Source: Peptococcus simiae (lineage in GTDB: Bacteria; Bacillota; Peptococcia; Peptococcales; Peptococcaceae). From it: a stretch of DNA of 11,912 nt. Where the stretch lies: contig NZ_JBJUVG010000021.1 in assembly GCF_046097595.1 (NCBI RefSeq), positions 1 to 11,912 on the forward strand, in the 5' to 3' direction. Positions 1 through 6,437 of the stretch are shown here, piece by piece. The translations under genes and the position numbers were made by a program. The notes under the pieces are model-generated. The model saw only the letters and a list, made by a program, of their open reading frames with translations. It was not told where the DNA came from and searched no databases. Position 1 is the first letter of the stretch, and each line of letters begins with the position of its first letter.

Positions 1-1
1 A

Positions 2-121
2 CAGACCGGAGCATTTGACATTAGGGATTTAAAGGGAAACAAGGTCAATAAAGGCTCCATATCCTACAAGAAGCTACAGTTTGTAGAAGCAAGAAAAACA
101 ACATTAACAGAAAGGATGTGA
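2..121 (+). CDS. C-terminal fragment of an IscB-like (or TnpB) RNA-guided endonuclease, 5' end outside window
   Basis: The frame beginning at base 2 is open into the window edge and ends at TGA 119-121, giving 39 residues. The tail reads TGAFDIRDLKG, then VNKGSISYKKL, then EARKTTLTER. From memory this resembles the C-terminal PAM/TAM-interacting end of IscB proteins (G-x-F-D-I-R, then G-S-I-S-x-K-K-L, then a basic L-x-E-R end), which are RNA-guided nickases/nucleases of the IS200/IS605 superfamily. The stop codon is followed at once by a GC-rich hairpin typical of the right ends of such elements. No catalytic RuvC or HNH residue lies in the window, so activity cannot be judged. TnpB is the main alternative, and an unrelated basic protein cannot be excluded. 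Confidence 0.5.
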   Translation, partial: QTGAFDIRDLKGNKVNKGSISYKKLQFVEARKTTLTERM

Positions 122-170
122 ACGGCAATTCCTCCCCACAGCTAAAGTTGGGGGTTTCCTTGCTGGATTT
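122..170 (+). mobile_element. Probable right end of an IS200/IS605-superfamily element (hairpin)
   Basis: Directly after the endonuclease stop there is GGCAATTCC, a hairpin with stem CCCCA (134-138) and TGGGG (149-153) around a loop of about 10 nt, and then TTTCCTTGCTGG. This layout of an AATTC block, a short GC hairpin and a TTCCTTGC block just past the gene is the usual form of IS605-type right ends, which are recognised as folded single-stranded DNA and have no terminal inverted repeats. The exact boundary, somewhere near 165-172, cannot be fixed without the left end or an empty site. In TnpB-type elements the guide RNA scaffold would overlap this region; in IscB-type elements it lies upstream of the gene. 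Confidence 0.5.
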
Positions 171-173
171 TTG

Positions 174-434
174 ATGAAAAATTGGTTTGATTATACAGAT
201 ATCCTAGGCGCCAGCTATAACGAGGTGAAAAGCTTTAACGTTTCTCGTCAAGAAGATTTTCATATGGACTTGGGCGTGTTTTTGAATGACGTCTGTGATC
301 AGTATGACTGCCTTGTAGATATCCCGTGGGATAACTTGGAACACGTAGACATACCGGATTTGCGAGGCAGGCTCTTGCAACTTTCCAAAGCCTCTTCAGC
401 AGCCCTAGCCTTTTTAGATAAATATGAGGAGTAA
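174..434 (+). CDS. Unrecognised small acidic protein (86 aa)
   Basis: ATG at 174 (TTG at 171 is also possible) opens an 86-residue acidic, soluble-looking protein with no signal peptide or membrane segment. I do not recognise the family. The N-terminal half is rich in aromatic residues (NWFDYTD, YNEV) and the C-terminal third is leucine/alanine rich (LRGRLLQLSKASSAALAFL) and may form helices. There is no good Shine-Dalgarno before either start, and the frame remains open upstream through the insertion-element end. The original 5' end may therefore have been removed by the insertion, leaving a remnant. A 37-nt gap separates it from the small ORF at 472. Confidence 0.45.
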   Translation: MKNWFDYTDILGASYNEVKSFNVSRQEDFHMDLGVFLNDVCDQYDCLVDIPWDNLEHVDIPDLRGRLLQLSKASSAALAFLDKYEE

Positions 435-471
435 AGCCTAAATAAGTCTTTTAGAGAGGGGGGATTCATTT

Positions 472-591
472 ATGGCTATGACCAAGAAAAAGGTTGTCGC
501 ACTCGCTATTTTCTGTGCGGCAGTTAGTAAATATGCTTATAAGCGCCGGCAAGATAGGGCGTTCATGTTAGACAGACTAATCCAAGAATAA
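472..591 (+). CDS. Small hydrophobic-basic protein (39 aa)
   Basis: ATG at 472 is preceded by a strong GAGAGGGGGGA ribosome binding site about 7 nt upstream and opens a 39-codon frame ending in TAA 589-591. The product starts MAMTKKK, has a short hydrophobic stretch (VVALAIFCAAVSKYAY, residues about 8-23), then a basic turn (KRRQDR) and an amphipathic end (FMLDRLIQE). This could be a single-pass membrane peptide with N-terminus in. It lies 17 nt before the SpaA-like gene and probably shares its transcript. I do not recognise a family. The ribosome site and tight spacing are the main evidence that it is real. Confidence 0.5.
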   Translation: MAMTKKKVVALAIFCAAVSKYAYKRRQDRAFMLDRLIQE

Positions 592-608
592 GGAAGGGGG
601 CACTTGTC

Positions 609-1745
609 ATGTCTACAAGAAAGAAGATCCCTGCTGCTGTACTTGCCCTTATGCTGGGCCTAGCGCCGATTTTAAGCCTACCGGCTCAAGCGGCAGATGC
701 GACAGTAAGTCTGGAGAAAACAAGTAGCGAGCTTACAGAACACCATGCAGATAGAGCCGCTACAGACCAAGAACAAGGCAAGGATGATAGCAGGGAAGAG
801 GTTAAGACCAATCTAGTGAGTACAAGCGAACTCAAAGACAAGCTCAATAAAACCTTGGATTACTACACGCTTGCGAAGGAAAGCCAGTTTAGCCCTCCTG
901 AAAAGGAAAGCCTGAAAGAGGCTGCTAAGGTGATTGAAGAAGAGATTACCAACGGGTCTAGGACTAATTTAGAGGCTTATGGGGAAACTGTAAAAAAACT
1001 CTCTAACCAAGAAGAGTATGCTACCCTCGTTGCCTACCGGGAGCTTTTAAGCGGAATGGCTGAAGGTGTGCCGGAAGCTTACGAAAAAATCACCAGCGGA
1101 GATGCCACTAAGGAAACAGCTGAAGAACACAAGGCAGCGAGCGTAACCGAAAACAAAGACAACAAGGAAAATAAGGCAGACCTCAAGGAAAAACGAGAAA
1201 CCTCCGAAACGAAGGAAGGTCAAGCTGGCCAGGGCATCAAAGAGGGGACTATCGTTCTCACTCGGACTGACAAGGAAGGCTATGTCATTAAGGGCGCCGA
1301 AATCACCGTGTGGGATAAGGATAACAAAGAAGTGTTTAAGGACTTAACGGATGACAAGGGCCGGGTGTACTTCTCACCTGACCAATCCGGCACTTACACC
1401 TACCAAGAAACCAAACCAGCCCAAGGCTATGCCAAAGATGATAAAAAATATCAAGTGAGCATTGACCCTGACTTCAATGTCTCCGGGGAAACCACCACAG
1501 CCACAGAAGCCACTAAAAGCGACCAACAAGCGGTAGTCGGACAGACTGGTAACAGTGGCACGCCAACAAGCGGCAACAGTGGCGGTCTCTTTAGCAGTGG
1601 GGAAAATGTACCGCAAACTGGTCTTACAGATAAGGCCAAGGTCTTTGGTGTTATTAGCGCCATCCTCATTGCCCTAAGTGGCCTTTCTTATACCATCTAC
1701 CAAAAATACGCTAAAAGGAATATTTGCCGTGGCTTCCGCTTTTAA
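609..1745 (+). CDS. Sortase-anchored SpaA/Cna_B-type surface protein (378 aa)
   Basis: Secreted, wall-anchored protein. It has a signal peptide (residues 1 to about 28, ending AQA), a charged Lys/Glu-rich helical region (about 60-205, probably coiled coil) and one prealbumin-like SpaA/Cna_B domain (about 213-295) with the conserved E-box YQETKPAQGY (Glu267). A Ser/Thr/Gly linker follows, then a sorting signal NVPQTG (333-338), a hydrophobic segment and a basic tail. The first strand reads LTRTD, with Arg219 where intramolecular-isopeptide domains usually carry Lys, so the usual isopeptide may not form. The ribosome site AGGAAGGGGG lies about 8 nt upstream. The last 17 nt overlap the next gene, a sortase, its likely anchoring enzyme. 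With one Cna_B domain and no clear pilin motif, it is more likely a surface adhesin or minor pilin than a major pilin. Confidence 0.85.
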   Translation: MSTRKKIPAAVLALMLGLAPILSLPAQAADATVSLEKTSSELTEHHADRAATDQEQGKDDSREEVKTNLVSTSELKDKLNKTLDYYTLAKESQFSPPEKESLKEAAKVIEEEITNGSRTNLEAYGETVKKLSNQEEYATLVAYRELLSGMAEGVPEAYEKITSGDATKETAEEHKAASVTENKDNKENKADLKEKRETSETKEGQAGQGIKEGTIVLTRTDKEGYVIKGAEITVWDKDNKEVFKDLTDDKGRVYFSPDQSGTYTYQETKPAQGYAKDDKKYQVSIDPDFNVSGETTTATEATKSDQQAVVGQTGNSGTPTSGNSGGLFSSGENVPQTGLTDKAKVFGVISAILIALSGLSYTIYQKYAKRNICRGFRF

Positions 1746-2457
1746 GTGGCTGTCCGGCCTATGTCTTTTACTAGCTGTGGTTGCCCTATCCTTTGCCGGC
1801 TATGCTCATATGCAAAACCGGCAAGATATGAACTTCGACAAGGGGCTGGGTAAAGAAGTCACTCAGCAGGCAGAGGACTCTCTCTTGGATATTGACTTTG
1901 CAGCCCTAAAGGAGCGTAATCCGGACACGGTAGGCTGGATAAGGCTCCCGGGTACAATCATTAACTACCCTGTTGTTCAGGTTGAGGATAATAAAACCTA
2001 TCTAGACAAGCGATTTGATGGGGCTGCAACGGAATATGGCACGATCTTTGCAGACCACCGGTCTAAGATCTATGCAGGAAACAACATTATCCTTTATGGA
2101 CATAACCAAAGTTATGCCAACCCGGTTAAGTTTTCTCTCTTGCATAAGTATTTGGACGAACCGGCCTATGTCAATGACCACCCGGTCTTTGAATTTTACA
2201 AGGCTGAGGGTGGCATTAAAAGGCGGTACAAGGTCTTCTCAGCCTTTATGTTAGACACCAATAACAGAGCTGACGTAAATGCTGTATACCGGAATGTGCC
2301 GGACGATGATTACGCTCGTTACCTAGAAATGCTCAGGAATAGGTCATCTATTCAGGCTGAAGCAGAGCTTTACGAAAACAAGCAAACCATCATCCTATCT
2401 ACCTGCTCTAATCGTAGCAATGATGAAAGGGCAGTAGTCTGCTTGATAGAGGAGTAA
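1729..2457 (+). CDS. srtB: Class B sortase
   Basis: Membrane-bound cysteine transpeptidase that cleaves a sorting motif between Thr and Gly and links the protein to the peptidoglycan cross-bridge. With the GTG start at 1729 it has 242 residues: an N-terminal membrane anchor (about 5-25), then the sortase fold. The catalytic residues are visible: His125 in LYGHN, Cys226 in LSTCS and Arg234 in DERAVV. The YGHN context, GWIRLPGT and the total length fit class B. GTG 1729 is preferred because AAAAGGA lies 9 nt upstream and the membrane segment then sits at the N-terminus; the frame also allows GTG at 1678. The 17-nt overlap with the VPQTG protein indicates translational coupling and an enzyme-substrate pair. 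The substrate assignment rests on position only. Confidence 0.88.
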   Translation: MASAFKWLSGLCLLLAVVALSFAGYAHMQNRQDMNFDKGLGKEVTQQAEDSLLDIDFAALKERNPDTVGWIRLPGTIINYPVVQVEDNKTYLDKRFDGAATEYGTIFADHRSKIYAGNNIILYGHNQSYANPVKFSLLHKYLDEPAYVNDHPVFEFYKAEGGIKRRYKVFSAFMLDTNNRADVNAVYRNVPDDDYARYLEMLRNRSSIQAEAELYENKQTIILSTCSNRSNDERAVVCLIEE

Positions 2458-2519
2458 GCCTAGGTTGACGTTGAGATAGAACTGTAAATATTGCACAAAA
2501 CTAAGGAAGGAGCTTTATC

Positions 2520-4568
2520 ATGTCAAAGAGAATTAGAAGAGTTGCTGCATCCGTTCTAATTGCGTCCTTTGGGCTGACAAGTGTCTTGCCCTCTGCTGCT
2601 ATGGCAGCCAACGACAAAGAGGATCCGGAAAAGACGATTAAGGTTGTAGAGAGTTATGTTAACGGCATAAGTGGTAAACAGTTGGCTGAGCCGAATACCT
2701 ACAAGGAAAAGCCGGATGCCGAATACAAGGCCAAGGATATTGACGGTTACGAATTCAAGACCTATGAGCAAGACGTCACGAACCTATATCTCAACAAGAA
2801 CTTAACCTACCTTGTAGGCTACCCGGATAAGACGGTCAGGCCTTTTAGATATATGACCCGGGCTGAAGCTACGGCTATCTTTTACAGGCTATATGATGGC
2901 CACTTTCCTAAAGCAACAAGAGAGTGGAAACCGGGGATGTTCTCAGATGTGAGCGAGGATGCTTGGTATATTAAGCCCTTAAAGCAAATGTATGAAAGCG
3001 GTATTGTAGGCGGCGAAGACGGTAAATTTAGGCCCAATGACCCCATTACAAGGGCTGAGTTAACCGCCCTAGCCAACCGTTTTAATCCAAAGCAGTTTAA
3101 CGATAGCAATGATAGGGTTACCAACAAGAGCTTTAGTTTTTCAGATGTATATAAGGATAAGTGGTATTCCAATGATATTGCTCTTGCAGCTGCTAATAAA
3201 TGGGTGAGCGGTTACCCGGATGGCAGTTTTAAGCCTGAAAACCATATCACTCGGGCGGAGACAGTTTCTGTTATTAACCGGGTGACCGGTAGACAGTTAA
3301 CAGAAGAGCAGGCAGACAAGTACTATGCAGATAATCCCTATACAGACCTCAACAGAAGCGACTGGTTTTTTGCAGATATGCTTGAGGCTACTGTAGATCA
3401 CAGCCCTAATCCCAAGGACTGGCAAGGCAAAGAGTACAGTTCGGATGATGTGAATGTGGTCGTAGAAAAGTATGTAGATGAGGATGGCAATGCCATTGCT
3501 GATGATGTCCGGCGTGAAGATAAGACTGGAAGAGGCCACAAAGACTTTACCGGTGTGAAATACATTGGTCAGGCCCGGGTTGTTAAGTATATCTACGAAG
3601 GGATTAGTACCTCCGGCAGCTCTAGCAAGGTAGATAAGGAGACAAGCAAAAAAAGCCGTAAGGTTATAGAATTTAAGCAGCTGAGAAATGATCCTGAGGG
3701 TAATGCTAAACTGGAGTTTAAAGTGCCATCCCCTTATATGGCAGGCTCTAAGTATACCATTGGTTATTTAGATGGCGATAACTTTGTCTCTGTAGCTGAA
3801 CCAGTTGTCCTAGATAAAGACATGAAACCGGGTGAAGACGAGCCTCTCCTTGAAGAATTTACGATCCCCAAAGCTAAGCTTCAGGCTGGTAGAGAGCTAG
3901 TTATTCGCTCTCAAGAGAGGCATGGAGCCAAGTATTTGGCGTTTGCAGATTCAGACCCAGTGGCCCTAGACACAGTAGCCCCTAATGCGGAAGTTTCTGA
4001 TGTTAAAGCTGAGGCAGAAGATGAATTATGGAGACGGTGGGTTAATCTAAAATTATATAATTTTGACGAAGAAACAGATACCGTTATTGTAAAGTATACG
4101 AATCTAGGCGGTAAACAAATTCGTGAGGTTAACACTAAGACTGAAAAAGAAATATATATTGATAAGCTGAAAAGAGCAGATTTTGAGAACTTCAGAATCA
4201 CCCTAGAAGATAAATTTGGGAATAGTAGGGAGATTAAGCCGGAATATGAAGCAACTAAAATTGTAGATCTTATGATTAGGAGATTAAGGATTGGTAATGG
4301 TTACGTGGAGTTAAAGGCATATGAACCTAATGTAACAGGGACCATCCGTATCTATGATAGTTGCCATGCAGAAGCTGTAGGAAAAAGAAATAAAGGCTAT
4401 GAGAAGCTAGCTAAGTCGGTCGGCACAGGTCCAGTAGATGTCGGTAAATACACTAAAATTTATTTTAATAACAATTACACCCTTACTAAAGGTGACATTT
4501 TTGAAGTAATTGGGACAACACCGGATGGTGGTATTACTAACCCACATGCTAGGATTTTAGGGGAGTAA
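2520..4568 (+). CDS. SLH-domain surface protein (682 aa)
   Basis: Exported protein expected to bind secondary cell-wall polymer through N-terminal SLH domains. It has a signal peptide (1-29, ending AMA), a MucBP-like segment (about 40-82) and SLH repeats at about 88-127 (VGYPDKTVRP, TRAEA), 140-190 (FSDVSEDAWY, TRAEL) and 205-258 (FSDVYKDKWY, SGYPDGSFKP, TRAET). A weak fourth half-repeat follows (about 274-292). A second MucBP-like segment (VEKYVDEDGNAI) and a long beta-rich region with Ig-like features (VAPNAEVSDV) follow, with no enzymatic motif. AAGGAAGGAG lies 6-8 nt before the ATG. The N-terminus is clearly paralogous to the protein beginning at 11411. From about 4020 the coding sequence becomes visibly more AT-rich than the first part, hinting at a different origin for the C-terminal module. 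Confidence 0.9.
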   Translation: MSKRIRRVAASVLIASFGLTSVLPSAAMAANDKEDPEKTIKVVESYVNGISGKQLAEPNTYKEKPDAEYKAKDIDGYEFKTYEQDVTNLYLNKNLTYLVGYPDKTVRPFRYMTRAEATAIFYRLYDGHFPKATREWKPGMFSDVSEDAWYIKPLKQMYESGIVGGEDGKFRPNDPITRAELTALANRFNPKQFNDSNDRVTNKSFSFSDVYKDKWYSNDIALAAANKWVSGYPDGSFKPENHITRAETVSVINRVTGRQLTEEQADKYYADNPYTDLNRSDWFFADMLEATVDHSPNPKDWQGKEYSSDDVNVVVEKYVDEDGNAIADDVRREDKTGRGHKDFTGVKYIGQARVVKYIYEGISTSGSSSKVDKETSKKSRKVIEFKQLRNDPEGNAKLEFKVPSPYMAGSKYTIGYLDGDNFVSVAEPVVLDKDMKPGEDEPLLEEFTIPKAKLQAGRELVIRSQERHGAKYLAFADSDPVALDTVAPNAEVSDVKAEAEDELWRRWVNLKLYNFDEETDTVIVKYTNLGGKQIREVNTKTEKEIYIDKLKRADFENFRITLEDKFGNSREIKPEYEATKIVDLMIRRLRIGNGYVELKAYEPNVTGTIRIYDSCHAEAVGKRNKGYEKLAKSVGTGPVDVGKYTKIYFNNNYTLTKGDIFEVIGTTPDGGITNPHARILGE

Positions 4569-4605
4569 AAATGCGAGTTCAAAGCGTTCAGAAAGGAGCA
4601 ACACC

Positions 4606-5262
4606 ATGTCAGATAGAATAAAGCGCATTGCAGCAGCTGTTATGCTGGCGTCATTTGGCGTAACCAGTGTATTTTCCCCGGTAGCCATGGCAAGCGAGGG
4701 TGGGGTCAATAAACAGGCAACTATCCTCCAAGGGGCCACTAGGGCTGTCCCTACTCCGATACGGGCCACTCAAACTAATCAAGTTGAACAAGCCCAACTT
4801 AAAGAATACGCCCAGTTCATCATTGAGGCTCCCTACTACCGCTACATTAAAGGCGATCACCAGCGTACTGTTGGCATGACCGGTAAAGCCTATATCAAGG
4901 AAGGTCGAACCATGCTCCCCATGCGGTTTGTAGCCTACACCCTCGGTATGGATGTTTCCTATGATGACTCGACCCGGACTGCGACATTCGTTAATAATGA
5001 TAATGGAACCAATGCCCTCTCCCTCGGTAAACTCGTCATTAACATTGATACCGGCAGCTATAGACTGTACAACCAAGCCGGTGAGAGATATGCCCTGCAA
5101 ATAGATATTCCGAAACCGGATAACGTTAATGGACACATCTATCTCCCTATTAGCCGGGTAGCCGCTCTATTTGGCGCCAGCCAAGGCGATAGGGACTGGC
5201 AAAACACCATTGTATGGCATGATAAAGACCGTGTTGTGAATATTTTCAAGGACGTTAAATAA
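4606..5262 (+). CDS. Secreted protein with copper-amine-oxidase-N-like domain (218 aa)
   Basis: The signal peptide (1 to about 30, ending AMA) closely matches those of the two SLH proteins (ASFGVTSV core). After a linker, residues about 75-216 carry the pattern of the copper amine oxidase N-terminal-like domain: GKAYIKEGRTMLPMRFVAY, an LGMDVSYDD turn, TATFVNN, and later IYLPISRVAALFG and NTIVWHDKDRVV. In bacilli and clostridia this domain occurs as a non-catalytic surface or stalk module and does not imply amine oxidase activity; no copper or topaquinone site is present. The ribosome site GAAAGGAG lies about 8 nt before the ATG, 37 nt after the SLH gene, so co-transcription is likely. A cell-envelope ligand is a guess. 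Confidence 0.8.
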   Translation: MSDRIKRIAAAVMLASFGVTSVFSPVAMASEGGVNKQATILQGATRAVPTPIRATQTNQVEQAQLKEYAQFIIEAPYYRYIKGDHQRTVGMTGKAYIKEGRTMLPMRFVAYTLGMDVSYDDSTRTATFVNNDNGTNALSLGKLVINIDTGSYRLYNQAGERYALQIDIPKPDNVNGHIYLPISRVAALFGASQGDRDWQNTIVWHDKDRVVNIFKDVK

Positions 5263-5269
5263 ATAAGAA

Positions 5270-5309
5270 AAGGAGGTAGGGCAGGAGTTAATAGCTTCTG
5301 CCCCTTTGT
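5270..5309 (+). promoter_or_regulatory. Ribosome binding site separated from its start by a hairpin
   Basis: A strong AAGGAGG (5270-5276) lies 33 nt before the nuclease ATG at 5310, too far for direct use. Between them GGGCAGGAG (5279-5287) can pair with CTTCTGCCC (5295-5303), a 9-bp stem with one G-U pair and loop TTAATAG. Folding it leaves 2+6 nt between the Shine-Dalgarno and ATG, which is normal spacing. The only in-frame non-ATG alternative before the upstream stop at 5292 is CTG 5298. The hairpin could also act as a weak attenuator, but only three T residues follow it. Confidence 0.55.
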
Positions 5310-5975
5310 ATGCGTAAAACCAGTAAATTCATAGGCACTCTCTTGTGCCTTCTTCTCTTGCCGGCAGGCTATATTAGTGCTAATACAGATATTTTGAACC
5401 AAATAGACCACCCTAGTGTAAGAACAGTACAAAAGGCAGTAGACACAGCCAAGTCTATGAATATCATTGGTGAGCGACCAAAAGCCACCGGAGAATATGT
5501 AGACCAGCTGACGAAAGCCAGTGTCGTTAAGGTTGTAGACGGCGATACCCTGCTTGTGGAAATAAAGGGGGTGGAGTACAAGGTTAGGCTCATTGGTGTA
5601 GATACACCGGAAGTTTATGGCAAACAGGAATACTACGGACGAGAAGCCTCGGATTACGTTAAATCTATATTAAAAGAGGGACAGGAGGTGTTCTTAGAAA
5701 GAGATGTATCAGATACAGACCGGTATGGAAGGCTCCTCAGGTATGTATGGATTAATTCGCCAATTAGCAATCAAATGGGACAAGCAGATGTTCAGGCGGA
5801 TATGGTGAATGGAATCTTAGTCAGCGAGGGATATGCTGCGCCTGCCACCTTTCCGCCGGACGTCAAGTATGAAAAGGTGTTTGCAGACCTTTCTAAGCAG
5901 CCCAGAAAAGAAGGCTTTGGCCTTTGGAAAAATAAAGAAAACAGGGAAACAGGAAGGGCTGTAGCTTTAGTGTAG
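5310..5975 (+). CDS. Secreted thermonuclease (staphylococcal nuclease-like)
   Basis: Extracellular calcium-dependent phosphodiesterase of the micrococcal nuclease (SNase) family, degrading DNA and RNA. It has a signal peptide (1 to about 25), a 40-residue linker and an SNase domain from about 70 to 207. Catalytic and metal residues by family pattern are Asp79 in VVDGDTL, Arg93 in YKVRLIGVDTPE, Asp98, Glu101 and Arg141 in DRYGR; the C-terminal FGLW motif is also present. The set looks complete, so activity is likely. It is last in the surface-gene series, 47 nt after the previous gene, and followed by a clear terminator. The start at 5310 is supported by the signal peptide, with its ribosome site reached across a hairpin. 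Likely roles are nutrient acquisition or degradation of extracellular DNA. Confidence 0.9.
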   Translation: MRKTSKFIGTLLCLLLLPAGYISANTDILNQIDHPSVRTVQKAVDTAKSMNIIGERPKATGEYVDQLTKASVVKVVDGDTLLVEIKGVEYKVRLIGVDTPEVYGKQEYYGREASDYVKSILKEGQEVFLERDVSDTDRYGRLLRYVWINSPISNQMGQADVQADMVNGILVSEGYAAPATFPPDVKYEKVFADLSKQPRKEGFGLWKNKENRETGRAVALV

Positions 5976-5986
5976 AAAGCTTAGAG

Positions 5987-6017
5987 AGCCGTGGGAATTG
6001 ACCTACGGCTTTTTTTT
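5987..6017 (+). terminator. Rho-independent terminator after the nuclease gene
   Basis: AGCCGTGGG (5987-5995) pairs with CCTACGGCT (6002-6010) as a 9-bp stem with one G-U pair and a 6-nt loop AATTGA, followed by a run of eight T (6010-6017). It lies 12 nt after the nuclease stop and closes the surface-gene series. Confidence 0.92.
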
Positions 6018-6029
6018 ACAGTTTTAGAA

Positions 6030-6050
6030 TATTTACCTTACAGGTAAATA
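6030..6050. promoter_or_regulatory. Inverted repeat, candidate HigA operator
   Basis: TATTTACCT (6030-6038) and AGGTAAATA (6042-6050) form a perfect 9-bp-arm palindrome around TAC. It ends 5 nt before the -35 box of the higBA promoter, a typical place for a repressor site. The antitoxin two genes on has an XRE-type helix-turn-helix, so autoregulation is the natural reading, but binding is inferred. Confidence 0.65.
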
Positions 6051-6055
6051 AAAAT

Positions 6056-6084
6056 TTGACGGATAGCTGCTTTCGGGATAAAAT
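6056..6084 (+). promoter_or_regulatory. Sigma-A-type promoter for higBA
   Basis: TTGACG (6056-6061) and TAAAAT (6079-6084) are separated by exactly 17 nt. Transcription would start near 6091, leaving a short leader before higB. It lies just after the nuclease terminator, so the toxin-antitoxin pair is an independent unit. Confidence 0.8.
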
Positions 6085-6122
6085 AGATAAAAAGGGACGA
6101 TCGTTTGCAAATGAGGTGTGGT

Positions 6123-6419
6123 TTGGAAATAACGTTCAAAAGCAAAAAACTTGAAAAAATATGTCGAAATGCGCATTTTGCTACAAAGCATTATGGTTTC
6201 GAAATGGCAGAAAAGATTCAGCAGCGGATGAGTGAAATTGAGGCTGCTTCTAGTGTTGAAATGATGGTTAGGTTTAATCTTGGCAGATGCCATCCTCTAA
6301 ATGGCAATAGAAAGAATCAATATGCTGTCGATCTTGTTCACCCGTTCAGATTGATCTTTATTAAAAAAGGTGAGGAAATTCAAGTGGCCATTATTCAAGA
6401 GATAGTCGATTATCATTAA
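6123..6419 (+). CDS. higB: HigB-type toxin (RelE/ParE superfamily mRNA interferase)
   Basis: Family members are ribosome-dependent mRNA endonucleases of type II toxin-antitoxin systems. The product (98 aa from TTG 6123) shows the HigB/killer pattern: EITFKSKKLEKIC at the start, KHYGFEMAEKIQQRM helix, then RCHPLNGNRKNQYAVDL, the basic-aromatic PFRLIF strand and a final EIVDYH. Length is normal for the family. The start is uncertain: TTG 6123 has GAGGTG just upstream and gives the usual family N-terminus, while ATG 6111 would add four residues and TTG 6105 six. The antitoxin gene begins 18 nt after the stop, in the toxin-first order typical of hig loci. The 98-aa form keeps the complete domain, so it looks intact. 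Confidence 0.85.
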   Translation: MEITFKSKKLEKICRNAHFATKHYGFEMAEKIQQRMSEIEAASSVEMMVRFNLGRCHPLNGNRKNQYAVDLVHPFRLIFIKKGEEIQVAIIQEIVDYH

Positions 6420-6437
6420 ATATGGAGGTGCGAGAAA

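Noticed and set aside
2465..2493. Possible promoter TTGACG before the first SLH gene
   Set aside because: The -35 is good, but at 16-18 nt spacing there is no convincing -10 box, so I cannot separate it from chance.
4651..5136. 161-codon open frame on the minus strand opposite the copper-amine-oxidase-N-like gene
   Set aside because: It lies fully antisense to a well-supported gene with signal peptide and domain match, has no recognisable domain and is explained by codon bias of the real gene.
5279..5303. Hairpin before the nuclease gene read as an intrinsic terminator
   Set aside because: The stem is adequate but only three T residues follow, and the next ATG begins 7 nt later; bridging the ribosome site fits better.
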